Below are positions 15,959 through 24,425 of a stretch of DNA of 64,000 nucleotides, one piece after another. Origin of the DNA: Micrococcaceae bacterium Sec5.7. GTDB lineage: Bacteria > Actinomycetota > Actinomycetes > Actinomycetales > Micrococcaceae. Location: NCBI GenBank assembly GCA_039636785.1, contig CP144169.1, forward strand, positions 4,243,195 through 4,307,194, written 5' to 3'. The notes beneath the pieces are model-generated. The model saw nothing but the letters and a program-made list of their open reading frames with translations. It made no database searches and was not told the origin of the DNA. Within the stretch, counting starts at the first letter, position 1; every line of letters starts with the position of its first letter. A program made the position numbers and the translations under genes.

Positions 15959-16327
15959 ATGACCGCCATGATCCGCAAGAGCCTGAATGAACCCGAAGAA
16001 ACCCGGCCGTTTGAGGAAGGGATGGGGAAAGTCGACCTCGTCAATCTTGAGGCCGGCGCCGTGGGGAGGGCCGTTTTCGAATCAGGTTGGAAGTGGTCCA
16101 AACACGTCAAGCCGATCGCCAAGACGGACAGCTGTCAGGCCTCACACATGGGCTATGTCATGTCCGGGCGCATGAAGGTCGTCATGGACGACGGCGAAGA
16201 ACAGGAGTTCGGGCCCGGGGACTATATGGTTGTCCCGCCAGGCCACGACGCGTGGATACTGGGGGACGAGTCATGCGTCGTCATCGACTGGCAGGGCCTG
16301 GCCGACTACGCCAAGCGCCAGGCGTAG
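15959..16327 (+). CDS. Cupin-domain protein
   Basis: 122 residues with a single small beta-barrel: HMGYVMSGRMKVVMDDGEEQ, EFGPGDYMVVPPGHDAWIL, SCVVIDWQG. The first conserved motif has one His (SHMGYV) and an Asp/Glu set; the second has PPGHDAW, so a metal site with fewer His than usual is likely. AAAGGAG precedes the ATG by 6 bases. Similar short cupins are found in actinobacterial stress loci. No enzymatic role can be assigned. Confidence 0.85.
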   Translation: MTAMIRKSLNEPEETRPFEEGMGKVDLVNLEAGAVGRAVFESGWKWSKHVKPIAKTDSCQASHMGYVMSGRMKVVMDDGEEQEFGPGDYMVVPPGHDAWILGDESCVVIDWQGLADYAKRQA

Positions 16328-16349
16328 CGGATAATTCCTGGCCGTCGAC

Positions 16350-16438
16350 GGGAGGTCCGGATCAAGGATCTGGAGCGGGAGAACCGGGAACACGGTACCG
16401 ACGAATTTGAGCACGGTTCCGAGCAGCTTCGGTACGAG
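16350..16438 (+). pseudogene. Possible vestige of an IS3 orfA leucine-zipper segment
   Basis: One frame reads EVRIKDLERENREHG, matching the (R)IKELERENRELR stretch at the end of IS3-family OrfA, then diverges. It has no start and no continuation. The match is short, so chance similarity is possible. Confidence 0.3.
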
Positions 16439-16452
16439 AATTGAGGCACAAC

Positions 16453-16890
16453 GTGGAACTCCTCTCGACGTCATTCGACTACGGACAAGAGATCCCTCAG
16501 CGGTACGGCAAGAAGATAGAGAATGTCTCGCCGCAACTCTTTTGGGAAGGTGTGCCCCGCCAAACGAAGTCCTTCGCCCTGAGCCTGGTTGACAACCACC
16601 CGGTGGCGAGAAAATACGTTCACTGGCTGGTGGTCGACATCGGCGCTGACGTCACCATGTTGGCAAAAGGAGCAGCCGGACGGGGCCTGCTGGGCGGCGG
16701 CCGAGAGGTCGAAGCGTACGCGGGCCCTTTTCCCCCTTCCGGAACACACGAGTATGAATTCACGCTCTATGCACTGGGCGTGGAAACGCTTGACCTCCCG
16801 GCGAAGGCGACGCTCGACCGCTTCGTTCAGGCCACCGAGGGCGACGTCCTCGCCGCCGCCACGTTGCTCGGAACGTTCACGAAGGCGTGA
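16453..16890 (+). CDS. YbhB/YbcL-family PEBP-like protein
   Basis: 145 residues of the phosphatidylethanolamine-binding-protein fold: IPQRYGKKIENVSPQLFWEG, KSFALSLVDNHPV, YVHWLVVDI and the closing GTHEYEFTLYAL. In bacteria these bind small anions or phospholipid head groups; the NVSPQLxW and HWLV elements line the ligand pocket. The GTG at 16453 is chosen because GAGG lies 7 bases upstream; the TTG at 16441 is also in frame but lacks a site. It follows the cupin gene by 125 bases on the same strand. Confidence 0.85.
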   Translation: MELLSTSFDYGQEIPQRYGKKIENVSPQLFWEGVPRQTKSFALSLVDNHPVARKYVHWLVVDIGADVTMLAKGAAGRGLLGGGREVEAYAGPFPPSGTHEYEFTLYALGVETLDLPAKATLDRFVQATEGDVLAAATLLGTFTKA

Positions 16891-16935
16891 TCGTGCTCAG
16901 GGCGCCGCAAAATAGAGGGTGGCGTTCATCAGGCC

Positions 16936-17346
16936 TTACTTCAGGGATTTCCATTCCACGCTTGAGTCGACAAGATTTATCCTGCATAGTTTTTTGCCGG
17001 TCCGCGGATCGTCGTGCCCCAGCTTGTAGACGAATTCGATGCCGAGTTCGTAGCCAGTGGCGCCTCCGGGGAGCTCGATCTGCCTGGCGTCTCCGAGAAA
17101 TGCAACTCTTGCGAGGGAGGCTTTTTGTGGGTGCAGCAGACCGGGCGCAGGAGTTGCGGCGGCGGCCTGCGCCTCGAGCTGGTCTACGCACCCGTTCTTG
17201 ACGCGTTGCTGGACGGCCGCATCGACAGGGGCCCCGGACGGAACAGCAGTGCCCTCGGAGGTGTGTCCCTCTGGCTGGACACAGGAGGCGAGTGCAATGC
17301 AGGCCAAAAGCAGCGCTCCAATAGTGGCAGTACCGGTTCGATTCAT
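16936..17346 (-). CDS. Putative lipoprotein, unknown
   Basis: 136 residues. The lipobox is ALASC with Cys22 after a hydrophobic signal segment. The mature part begins with a low-complexity QPEGHTSEGTAVPSGAP linker and then a small globular domain: VKNGCVDQLEAQAAAATP, VAFLGDARQIELPGGATGYEL, GKKLCRINLVDSSVEWKSL, with two cysteines likely forming a disulfide. It is exported and membrane anchored. No family recognised. It is convergent with the PEBP-like gene. Confidence 0.7.
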   Translation of the reverse strand: MNRTGTATIGALLLACIALASCVQPEGHTSEGTAVPSGAPVDAAVQQRVKNGCVDQLEAQAAAATPAPGLLHPQKASLARVAFLGDARQIELPGGATGYELGIEFVYKLGHDDPRTGKKLCRINLVDSSVEWKSLK

Positions 17347-17426
17347 AGCGCCCCCGCCGTTGACCGTGGTCCCGTTCTAGAGATCTTATTCGGCCGAGTG
17401 TACTCGCCGGTGAGGCATATGGGGCG

Positions 17427-18149
17427 TCACCCGCCCACGGCGGACTGCCGTTCTTCCAGGACGAAACTTTTCAGGTCATCCAGGGTCTGCTGCATGTGCG
17501 CATCCATTGCTTCACGGGACCGTATGGGGTCTCGGGATTCCAGGGCGTTCACAATGTTCTGGTGGTGGCCGATCGCGTGTTCCTGGATCTGCCGGACTTC
17601 CGAAGTCTCGGTGCGCCGTTTTTCCAGCACCCGGTGCAGCGGTTCAAAGAGCACCGACACGAAGACGTTTTCCGAAGCATGCAGGATCAGATCATGGAAG
17701 CCCAGGTCCGCTTCCACAAAAGCGGCCACATCGTTGACCTCATGGGCGGTCCGCATTGCCGCCACCTGGTCATGGAGGGTTTGCACGTCAGCATCGTTAA
17801 TGCGCACCGCTGCAAGTTCACAGGCGCCGGACTCCAGCATCCTGCGCAGCTCAATGAGCTGAACAGACGCCGCGGCCTCGTTCTTCCCCTCCGACGCCGC
17901 GCGCAGCACCGCTTCAAGGGACGCCCACCTGTTAAGCGGGTTCACAAAGGTGCCGCGGCCGCGCTCCACGCTGAGGATGCGTTGCGCTTCAAGGGTTTTC
18001 ATGGCCTCGCGCACCGTCATGCGGCTGACCTCGTGCTTGGCACTGAGCTCCAGCTCGCCCGGGACGCTGGAGCCGGGCAGAAATTCGCCCGCAATGATGC
18101 GGTCCAGAAGCTCATCAGCCACTTCTTCGACCAGTGATTTCCGTGCCAT
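17427..18149 (-). CDS. GntR-family regulator with FCD domain
   Basis: About 240 residues. The winged helix spans residues 1-70 (ELLDRIIAGEFLPGSSVPGE, ELSAKHEVSRMTVREAMKTL, VERGRGTFVNP). The all-helical FCD effector domain follows, with its metal-site residues in VEADLGFHDLILHASEN, EEHxIGHH-like EHAIGHHQNIVNA and a C-terminal His in EAMDAHMQQTLDDL. FCD regulators sense organic acids with a bound divalent metal. It is divergent from the sugar-acid kinase gene and is the likely repressor through the two TGTCnGACA sites in between. The ATG at 18149 is favoured by homology; a GTG at 18176 is in frame. Confidence 0.9.
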   Translation of the reverse strand: MARKSLVEEVADELLDRIIAGEFLPGSSVPGELELSAKHEVSRMTVREAMKTLEAQRILSVERGRGTFVNPLNRWASLEAVLRAASEGKNEAAASVQLIELRRMLESGACELAAVRINDADVQTLHDQVAAMRTAHEVNDVAAFVEADLGFHDLILHASENVFVSVLFEPLHRVLEKRRTETSEVRQIQEHAIGHHQNIVNALESRDPIRSREAMDAHMQQTLDDLKSFVLEERQSAVGG

Positions 18150-18178
18150 TCTCCCCCGATTCAGTGTGACGGGCACAT

Positions 18179-18189
18179 TTGTCTGACAA
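18179..18189. promoter_or_regulatory. Probable GntR/FCD operator 1
   Basis: TTGTCTGACAA is an 11-bp perfect palindrome (core TGTC-T-GACA) lying 30 bases upstream of the regulator ATG. FadR/LldR-type FCD regulators bind palindromes of this form. Its position suggests autoregulation. Confidence 0.7.
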
Positions 18190-18237
18190 GTCTAGTTGCG
18201 CGTCCCTGTGCCGTATGCCACACTAGCATCAAATGTT

Positions 18238-18252
18238 AGATGTCAGACATCT
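18238..18252. promoter_or_regulatory. Probable GntR/FCD operator 2
   Basis: AGATGTCAGACATCT is a 15-bp perfect palindrome with the same TGTCnGACA core as operator 1, located about 50 bases before the kinase start. The shared core within one divergent promoter region strongly suggests both sites bind the regulator encoded at 17427-18149. Confidence 0.75.
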
Positions 18253-18299
18253 TACAAATACGATTCGCACCAGCGATTTCCTACACGATGGAGTGCCCA

Positions 18300-19820
18300 G
18301 TGACGACTCAAGCATTGCCCCTTGAAGCAGATGTTCTGGCCGCCTTTCCGGCGGAAGTCCAGATTCCGGCTCAGCTGGTTGCTCACGCTGTCGCGGCGTC
18401 TTCCTCGTCGTCGCCCCGCGTGCTGGTAGTGCTCGACGACGACCCCACCGGAACGCAGTCGGTTTCCAATCTTCCCGTGCTCACCCGCTGGGACGTTGAG
18501 GACTTCAGCTGGGCGTTCGGCCACGAGATTGACGGCCGGCGCTCCGCCGCCGTGTACGTCCTGACCAACACGCGCAGCCTGGATCCGGCCGAAGCAGCCG
18601 CCCGCAACGAGGAAATCGTCTGCAGCGCACTGACGGCCGCTGCGGCGTCTGACGCAGGAGAATCCAGGCTGCGCCTCAGTTTCGTCAGCCGCAGCGACTC
18701 CACCCTCCGCGGCCACTACCCCCTGGAGCCCGACGTTATTGCCGCTACGGTTGCCGATGTCAGCGGCGAGGCGACTGACGGCGTCGTGATCGTCCCGGCG
18801 TTTCCGGACGCCGGCCGCGTAACCATCGGTGGCGTGCACTACATGCGAGGAACAGGTGACGACGCCGGTCACCTCACCCCGGTGGCCGAGACGGAGTTCG
18901 CCAAGGACGCCAGCTTCGGCTTCGCCACCTCCGAGCTGGCCAAGTATGTGGAGGAGAAGTCGCAGGGACGATTTGCTGCTGACTCCGTGATTGTCCTGGA
19001 CTTGAACATCATCCGTGCGGGCGGCCCGTCCTCGGACCCTCAGGTTTCCGCCGAGGCCATTGCCGACGCCATAGAGCCGGCCACGGCATCCACCCCGATC
19101 GTGGTGGATATCGTCACCGAAAACGATCTCCGCGCCCTCGCCCTGGGCCTGGAGGAAGCCGAACGCCGCGGCAAAAAACTGCTCTACCGCGTGGGTCCGC
19201 CGTTCGTCCGTGCCCGCATCGGCCAGGCGATCCGTTCCGAGCTCAGCGGCGAGGAAGCCTACGCCGGCAATACGCCATCGGAAGCCGGCGGCCTGATAGT
19301 CGTCGGCTCGCACGTCGGCGTCACCACCCGCCAGCTCAAGGCGCTCACCGAACAGCACAGCGCAGCGCGCATTGTGGAGATCGACGTCGGACAGCTCCTC
19401 GCGGACGGCGCGGACAGCTACCTCGACCAGACTGTCGAAACGGTAGTTGGCGCTCTCCACACCGGCGACGTCATCGTCCACACCAGCCGTCTGCTCATCA
19501 AGACCGATGACCCCGCCGAAAGCCTGCGGATCGCACGCACGGTGTCCGCCGCCGTCGTCGCCGTCGTGAATCGGACGCTCAAAACCTTCCCTCCGCGTTT
19601 TGTCATCGCCAAGGGCGGCATCACGTCCTCGGACGTGGCGGCGCACGGCCTGGACATCCGCCATGCCATTGTCCGGGGGCCCATGCTCCCGGGCATCGTC
19701 AGCCTGTGGGAGCCGGTGGACGGCCCCGCCAAGGGCATCCCGTTCATCGTTTTCGCCGGCAACGTGGGCGACGACGAGTCCCTGGCCCAGGTCACCCGCA
19801 AGCTCAGCAACACCTTCTGA
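18300..19820 (+). CDS. Four-carbon acid sugar kinase (OtnK/DtnK-type)
   Basis: 506 residues of the DUF1537 fold. The N-terminal substrate domain begins VLVVLDDDPTGTQSV with the acidic DDDPTG motif and later SFVSRSDSTLRGHYPLEPD. The C-terminal nucleotide domain carries ALHTGDVIVHTS, FVIAKGGITSSDVAA and GNVGDDESL. The family phosphorylates threonate, erythronate or 3-oxo-tetronate for cleavage to dihydroxyacetone phosphate. The GTG at 18300 has GGAG 6 bases upstream; the ATGs at 18240 and 18288 lack a site. It is followed after 34 bases by the partner dehydrogenase and is controlled by the divergent GntR protein. The usual aldolase gene is not here. Confidence 0.85.
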   Translation: MTTQALPLEADVLAAFPAEVQIPAQLVAHAVAASSSSSPRVLVVLDDDPTGTQSVSNLPVLTRWDVEDFSWAFGHEIDGRRSAAVYVLTNTRSLDPAEAAARNEEIVCSALTAAAASDAGESRLRLSFVSRSDSTLRGHYPLEPDVIAATVADVSGEATDGVVIVPAFPDAGRVTIGGVHYMRGTGDDAGHLTPVAETEFAKDASFGFATSELAKYVEEKSQGRFAADSVIVLDLNIIRAGGPSSDPQVSAEAIADAIEPATASTPIVVDIVTENDLRALALGLEEAERRGKKLLYRVGPPFVRARIGQAIRSELSGEEAYAGNTPSEAGGLIVVGSHVGVTTRQLKALTEQHSAARIVEIDVGQLLADGADSYLDQTVETVVGALHTGDVIVHTSRLLIKTDDPAESLRIARTVSAAVVAVVNRTLKTFPPRFVIAKGGITSSDVAAHGLDIRHAIVRGPMLPGIVSLWEPVDGPAKGIPFIVFAGNVGDDESLAQVTRKLSNTF

Positions 19821-19854
19821 ACCGTCTCAAGACACTGTATTCAACGGAGAAACC

Positions 19855-20757
19855 ATGACTGCAAACTACAAAGTCACCGTTCTGGGCCTCGGCGCCATGG
19901 GCCTGCCCATGGCCACCCGCCTGGCCACCCAACTGACCGTCCATGGCTTCGACATCGCCGAGCCGCGCCTCAAGCTCGCTGACGAGGCCGGCGTCCGTAC
20001 CTTCGCCTCCGCCCGCGAAGCCGTCCAGGACACCGATGCGCTGCTCCTGGCCGTCCGCAACGGCGAGCAGCTCCACGACGTCCTCTTCGGCGGGAACGGC
20101 GTGGCCACAGTGCTGAAGCCGGGCGCCGTCGTCATCCTCACCAGCACCGTAGGCACCGAAGCCATCCCGGCCACCGTCGCCCGCCTCGCCGAGTTCGGCG
20201 TCGAGCTCGTTGACGCCCCGTTGTCCGGCGGCCCCAAGCGGGCCGGCGAAGGCGACCTCCTGATCGTCGTCGGCGCATCGCCCTCCGCGCAGGAAACCGC
20301 CCGCCCGGTATTGGAACTGCTGGCCTCCACGCTGTCCATCGTGGGCGACAAGCCCGGCGACGGCCAGGCGCTCAAAACCGTCAACCAGCTGCTTTGCGGA
20401 GTGCACATCGCCGCAGCCGCCGAGGCCATGGCCCTCGCCGACGCCCTCGGACTGGACCAGGCCAAGACCCTCGCGGCACTCGAAGCCGGTGCCGCCGGTT
20501 CGTTCATGCTCTCCAACCGCGGCCCGCGCATCCTCGAGGCCTACACCGAGGAAGGCGCCGAGGTCCTCAGCCGCCTGGACATCTTCGTCAAGGACATGGG
20601 AATCGTGGGCAAGGCAACCCGAGCAGCCGGCCTGGCCGCACCCGTTGCCGCGGCCGCCGAGCAGCTATTCCTGCTGGGCCAGGCCCGGGGCCTCGCCGCC
20701 GCGGACGATTCCGCCGTCATCAAGGTAGTGGCGCCCACCAAACGCACCGCCGCGTAA
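19855..20757 (+). CDS. 3-hydroxyisobutyrate-dehydrogenase-like NAD(P) oxidoreductase (threonate dehydrogenase type)
   Basis: 300 residues. Rossmann domain with VLGLGAMGLPMATRLA at the start; substrate motif DAPLSGGPKRAGEGDL; the catalytic Lys in GQALKTVNQLLCG; and the C-terminal DIFVKDMGIV segment typical of beta-hydroxyacid dehydrogenases. Beside a four-carbon sugar-acid kinase it probably oxidises C2 or C3 of threonate or erythronate before phosphorylation, like LtnD. GGAGA lies 6 bases before the ATG. It is the last gene of the two-gene unit. Confidence 0.88.
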   Translation: MTANYKVTVLGLGAMGLPMATRLATQLTVHGFDIAEPRLKLADEAGVRTFASAREAVQDTDALLLAVRNGEQLHDVLFGGNGVATVLKPGAVVILTSTVGTEAIPATVARLAEFGVELVDAPLSGGPKRAGEGDLLIVVGASPSAQETARPVLELLASTLSIVGDKPGDGQALKTVNQLLCGVHIAAAAEAMALADALGLDQAKTLAALEAGAAGSFMLSNRGPRILEAYTEEGAEVLSRLDIFVKDMGIVGKATRAAGLAAPVAAAAEQLFLLGQARGLAAADDSAVIKVVAPTKRTAA

Positions 20758-20829
20758 GCGCTGGCCGTGCTTACTCGCTGACGCCGCCAAGTCCCGGCGA
20801 ATTCGGAATGGGGAGGCTAGGATCAGAGC

Positions 20830-21222
20830 ATGATTCTGGCCGCCCTGATCTTTGCGCTCATCGCTGCTCTTCTTCACGTTTTCATCTTCACCATGGAGTC
20901 CATCACCTGGACCCGGCCTGCTACGTGGAAGCGCTTCAGCGTGGCTTCCCAGGCCGAAGCCGACACCACCAAACCGCTCGCCTTCAACCAGGGCTTCTAC
21001 AACCTGTTCCTGGCCGTCGGCGCGCTGATCGGCATCTGCGCGGTGGCGTTCGGCCAGCCAGTAGTGGGCTGGACCCTCATCTTCAGCAGCTGCGGCTCAA
21101 TGTTCCTGGCCTCCGCCGTGCTGGCACTCAGCGGAAAGAAGTACCTCCGCGCCGCGGCAACGCAGGGAACGACGCCGTTGCTCGCCGTCGTGCTTGGCAT
21201 CCTGGCGGTGGTGCTTGCTTAG
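20830..21222 (+). CDS. DUF1304 membrane protein
   Basis: 130 residues with four predicted membrane helices: ILAALIFALIAALLHVFIF, FYNLFLAVGALIGICAV, TLIFSSCGSMFLASAVLAL and TPLLAVVLGILAVVLA. The FTMESITWTRPATWKRF loop and KPLAFNQGFYNLFLA are the family hallmarks. Function is unknown in all members. It stands between the sugar-acid genes and an acyltransferase gene, with independent-looking spacing of 72 bases. Confidence 0.85.
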   Translation: MILAALIFALIAALLHVFIFTMESITWTRPATWKRFSVASQAEADTTKPLAFNQGFYNLFLAVGALIGICAVAFGQPVVGWTLIFSSCGSMFLASAVLALSGKKYLRAAATQGTTPLLAVVLGILAVVLA

Positions 21223-21360
21223 CCCCTGCTCATCTCAGCCGGATGTCCTCGACCGGACCCCTGGCCGAGTCACCGGAGGGCTTCCTAGCTCTTGCACCTG
21301 CCCGGGCGGACAATGGACAATACGGAGATATTCGCCAGTGCCGCGTTCATAAGGAGCGCA

Positions 21361-22779
21361 ATGGGTGGTTCACTGCAGCAGTCAGGGCCCGGGGAACACG
21401 CGCCTGCGCCGCAACGCGATCTGGTGATCGACCTCGCGCGGTTTTTCTGCCTCGCCCTGGTGGTGGTGGGCCACAGCATGATGACAAGCCCGGTGCTCCA
21501 CCCGGACGGTACTGTGACTACCGAAAACACGCTGGCGGAACAGGACTGGTTCGTGCCGGTCATCTGGATCTTTATGGTGATGCCCATCTTCTTCGTGGCC
21601 GGTGGCATCACCGGACTTCAGTCCTGGCGCAGGCTGCAGGCCCGTGGCGGCACCGGATTCGAGTTCGCCCAGATCCGTCTCCTGCGGCTCATCCGCCCTG
21701 CAACGGCACTGCTTGCGGCCATGTTCACCGGTCTGTGGGGTGCACTGCTCCTGGGCGTGGACCCGCAGGTGGTGGCACTGCTGGCCACCGGCGCGGGAAT
21801 GCCGCTGTGGTTCCTGGCCACATACCTTGCCGCGCAGCTGAACATTCCGCTGCTGGCCCGCCTCCACACCCGTGCGCCGTGGCTGACGTTCGCCGGACTG
21901 GTGGTGCTGGTGGTGGCTGTGGACTGCTTCCGCGGGGCGCTCCCGCTTCTGGCCTACGCCAACCTGATCTTCCTCTGGTGCGCTGTCCAACAGCTGGGAT
22001 TCCTGATGGCTGACGGGCAACTGGCCCGGTTCAACCGTTCCGGGTTGGTGGGCCTCATCGTGGGCAGTAATCTCCTGCTGGGGGTGGTGACGGGCGTCGC
22101 CCTGTATTCGGGCAACATGCTGGAGAATCTGAATCCGCCCACTTTCTGCCTGCTCCTCCTTGGGGTGTCGCAGACCGCCGCGCTCCGGTTGTTCCGGCCG
22201 GTGCTCAACTGGGTCGCTGCGGCACGCTGGGTACAGGCCATTGTCACTGGTGCCGGCCGCAGGTCCATGACCGTTTACCTCTGGCACTTACCGCTGCTCG
22301 GGGGAATGTCCGGCCTGCTCCTGCTGACCGATTTCCCCAAGCCAGCCGCCGGCACCGCCGAATGGTGGTGGGCGCGGCCGCTGGTGCTGCTCGGTGTGGT
22401 GGTTCTGCTCCTGCCGGTGCTGGCACTTTTCGGGCGTCTTGAGGATCGCCCGACGGCGTCTGTCCACACGCGCAGCCGGCCCGCTGCCGCTGTGGTGACT
22501 GCCGTCGTCGTCGTTTTTGTTCCGGTGGCGGACGCCGTCTTTAACGGCCTCACGTTGACGATGATTGGCGGGGGGACCGCCTGCTTTGCCCTGGCGGTTC
22601 TGCTGCTGGGACGGGTACCGGACCGTATTCCTGCGCCGGCGGGTGTTCCGGCGGGTGGTCTGGACGGCGTTCCGGAGGATGTTCCGGCGGACGGCGGCGC
22701 CGGCGGGGGCGGCGGAGGTGCCGGTGATTCCGGCGGGCCATTGCCAGAGACGCCATTAAGTGCCAGTGTCGAACCATGA
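21361..22779 (+). CDS. Acyltransferase-3 family integral membrane protein
   Basis: 472 residues with about ten membrane helices. The N-terminus carries DLVIDLARFFCLALVVVGHS, whose His is the family catalytic candidate, and MPIFFVAGGITGLQSWRR follows. These enzymes move acyl groups onto sugars, cell-wall polymers or antibiotics at the membrane. The ATG at 21361 has AAGGAG 4-5 bases upstream; ATGs at 21292 and 21313 do not. The C-terminus ends in a Gly/Ala/Pro-rich tail of about 60 residues. Its stop overlaps the following GNAT start (ATGA), implying coupling. Confidence 0.85.
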   Translation: MGGSLQQSGPGEHAPAPQRDLVIDLARFFCLALVVVGHSMMTSPVLHPDGTVTTENTLAEQDWFVPVIWIFMVMPIFFVAGGITGLQSWRRLQARGGTGFEFAQIRLLRLIRPATALLAAMFTGLWGALLLGVDPQVVALLATGAGMPLWFLATYLAAQLNIPLLARLHTRAPWLTFAGLVVLVVAVDCFRGALPLLAYANLIFLWCAVQQLGFLMADGQLARFNRSGLVGLIVGSNLLLGVVTGVALYSGNMLENLNPPTFCLLLLGVSQTAALRLFRPVLNWVAAARWVQAIVTGAGRRSMTVYLWHLPLLGGMSGLLLLTDFPKPAAGTAEWWWARPLVLLGVVVLLLPVLALFGRLEDRPTASVHTRSRPAAAVVTAVVVVFVPVADAVFNGLTLTMIGGGTACFALAVLLLGRVPDRIPAPAGVPAGGLDGVPEDVPADGGAGGGGGGAGDSGGPLPETPLSASVEP

Positions 22780-23117
22780 CGGACAACATGGTTTCAGCTG
22801 AGGATACGTTCACGCCGGACGTTGTGACGACCCGGAACGACGCCCTTCACCGCTACGAGCTGCACGTTGGCGGGACACTCGCGGTGCGCACGAAATTCAT
22901 CGACAAACCCGGTCACGTTGACTTCATCCACACGGAGACGGACGACGCCTTCAGGGGCCACGGACTCGCCAAGGTGCTGATCCATTTTGCCCTCGATGAC
23001 GTAGTGGCGTCCGGCAAGCGGATCATCCCGCATTGCCCCTTTACCGCCCGGTACCTCCGTAAACACGAGGTCTATACCCAGTGCATCGACTGGCCCGAGG
23101 GCGAGCCCGGAGCCTAG
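22776..23117 (+). CDS. GNAT acetyltransferase-like protein (YidJ/Acetyltransf_CG type)
   Basis: 113 residues. A shortened GNAT fold: RYELHVGGTLAVRTKFIDKP, VDFIHTETDDAFRGHGLAKV, IIPHCPFTARYLRKHEVY. The RGHGLAKVLI acetyl-CoA loop and the HCPFTARYLRKH ending define the small COG2388 subfamily, thought to acetylate amino groups of small molecules or proteins. It is translationally coupled to the acyltransferase gene by an ATGA overlap. The stop codon TAG overlaps the relic IS701-like end. Confidence 0.88.
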   Translation: MTDNMVSAEDTFTPDVVTTRNDALHRYELHVGGTLAVRTKFIDKPGHVDFIHTETDDAFRGHGLAKVLIHFALDDVVASGKRIIPHCPFTARYLRKHEVYTQCIDWPEGEPGA

Positions 23118-23133
23118 GACTACAGTCGCCTTA
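23114..23133 (+). repeat. Solitary IS701-like terminal repeat
   Basis: CTAGGACTACAGTCGCCTTA matches the left end of the IS701 element at 12251-12271 at 17 of 20 aligned positions, including CTAG. No transposase or opposite end was seen nearby, so it may be a deletion scar of an older insertion or a chance match. Confidence 0.45.
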
Positions 23134-23178
23134 TTGAGTGGATTCTCGGCCGCGGTACTGGCCGCTAACAAGCGCCCG

Positions 23179-24243
23179 TCAATGATTCCTCGTCGAGGAA
23201 GATGTCCGCCTGGCCGCGCTGCTACGACGGATCAACTCGGGTTGCACCGGAGGGGGAGCCGGCACTGCGGTGCCGTTAACCCGCTCGAGCAGCACGGCGA
23301 TACAGCGACGCCCGAGTTCCTGGAAGTCCTGACGCACGGTCGTCAGCGGTGGAAGCGCGTATCCGGCCTCGGGCAGATCGTCGAACCCAACGACACTTAC
23401 GTCTTCAGGGACCCGGATAGCGGCCTCGTGGAGTGCGCACAGCAGCCCGATGGACATCTGGTCGTTGGCGACGAATACCGCAGTGGCTGCGGATGCCGCG
23501 AGGATCTTCGGGCCCAGGCGGTACCCCGAGGCGGCACTCCAATCACCCTCGTACGGATCCGTCACGGGAAGGTTGGCCCCGCGGAGGGCACGCCGCCAGC
23601 CTGCCTGTCGTGCCGTGGCGTCGATCCAGTCCGGAGGACCGGCCAGGTGGGCGATTTGTTCGTGGCCGAGTTCAATCAGGTGCCGCACGGCTCTCCAGGC
23701 CCCGAGCTCCTGGTCGACGCCGACGCTGACTACCGCGTGCCCTGATGGCCGGGCGGTCAGGGAGGAGTATGCCGGATCGCCGATCGTTACGAGCGGCACC
23801 GGCAGGTCGAGGAGGAGGAGCTCATCGAAGACGGCGGCGTGCGGAGCGATCACAACGATCCCGTCTACGCCCTGATCCAGAAGATGGCCGACGGCGTCCT
23901 GGACTGCGTTGAGCGTCGGGGACGCCAGACCGGCGACACTGACAAAATATCCCGCGGCGCGGGCCGCATTCTGGACGCCGATCAAGGTATTGGCGGGACC
24001 GAACTGCGCTGATTCGACCCCGATGACTCCAACAGTCGTCGATTTGCGGGTCACCAGCGCGCGCGCAGCAATGTTGCGGCGGTATCCCAGGCCAGCGATG
24101 GCTGTCTCCACCCGCCGCCGGGTTCGCGCGCTTACGTTGGGGTGGTTGTTGATCACCCGCGACACAGTTTGATGGGACACTCCAGCCAGCCTGGCCACAT
24201 CAGTCATGACCGGCGCCCGACGCTGTCCGGAATCTGCCTGCAC
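23179..24243 (-). CDS. LacI-family transcriptional regulator
   Basis: 354 residues. The N-terminal helix-turn-helix reads VARLAGVSHQTVSRVINNHP with the hinge helix ARALVTRKST, followed by a periplasmic-binding-like sensor (VIAPHAAVFDELLLLDLPVP, AVRHLIELGHEQIAHLAGP, AVFVANDQMSIGLLCALHEA, VVGFDDLPEAGYALPPLTTV). The GTG at 24243 is chosen because AGGAGGAG lies 7 bases upstream; an ATG at 24207 would remove part of the first turn, and the longer frame to 24348 has no site. It is divergent from the sugar ABC transporter and is its likely repressor. A Ser/Arg-rich tail ends the protein. Confidence 0.92.
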   Translation of the reverse strand: MQADSGQRRAPVMTDVARLAGVSHQTVSRVINNHPNVSARTRRRVETAIAGLGYRRNIAARALVTRKSTTVGVIGVESAQFGPANTLIGVQNAARAAGYFVSVAGLASPTLNAVQDAVGHLLDQGVDGIVVIAPHAAVFDELLLLDLPVPLVTIGDPAYSSLTARPSGHAVVSVGVDQELGAWRAVRHLIELGHEQIAHLAGPPDWIDATARQAGWRRALRGANLPVTDPYEGDWSAASGYRLGPKILAASAATAVFVANDQMSIGLLCALHEAAIRVPEDVSVVGFDDLPEAGYALPPLTTVRQDFQELGRRCIAVLLERVNGTAVPAPPPVQPELIRRSSAARRTSSSTRNH

Positions 24244-24374
24244 GGCTGATCTCCTCCTGACGAGTTGGTGGTGCAACGGCCATAGCACTGGCCGCCCCGG
24301 AAGATGCTCGAGGGCGGCTGCATGATAAAGATGTGACTTGACCCACACCGGAGTCTACGCTAATTTGAATGAAG

Positions 24375-24390
24375 TTGTTAGCGGTAACAA
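24375..24390. promoter_or_regulatory. LacI-type operator in the divergent promoter
   Basis: TTGTTAGCGGTAACAA is a 16-bp palindrome, imperfect only at the central GCGG, with the CG-centred form bound by LacI-family proteins. It lies between the LacI gene and the transporter operon, 132 bases before the former and 225 before the latter. Confidence 0.75.
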
Positions 24391-24425
24391 TTTGCGCGGG
24401 CAAACGTTCGGTCCTCATATCTTGG

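Noticed and set aside
18252..19664. 470-codon open frame on the minus strand
   Set aside because: Fully antisense to the sugar-acid kinase, which has clear motifs; the antisense product is low-complexity His/Arg/Gly.
17427..20757. Complete threonate catabolic operon
   Set aside because: Only regulator, kinase and dehydrogenase are present; no aldolase or isomerase was found, so a full pathway cannot be claimed.
20394..22013. 539-codon open frame on the plus strand
   Set aside because: Runs through the ends and starts of three real genes in another frame; Arg/Gly/His-rich with no domain.
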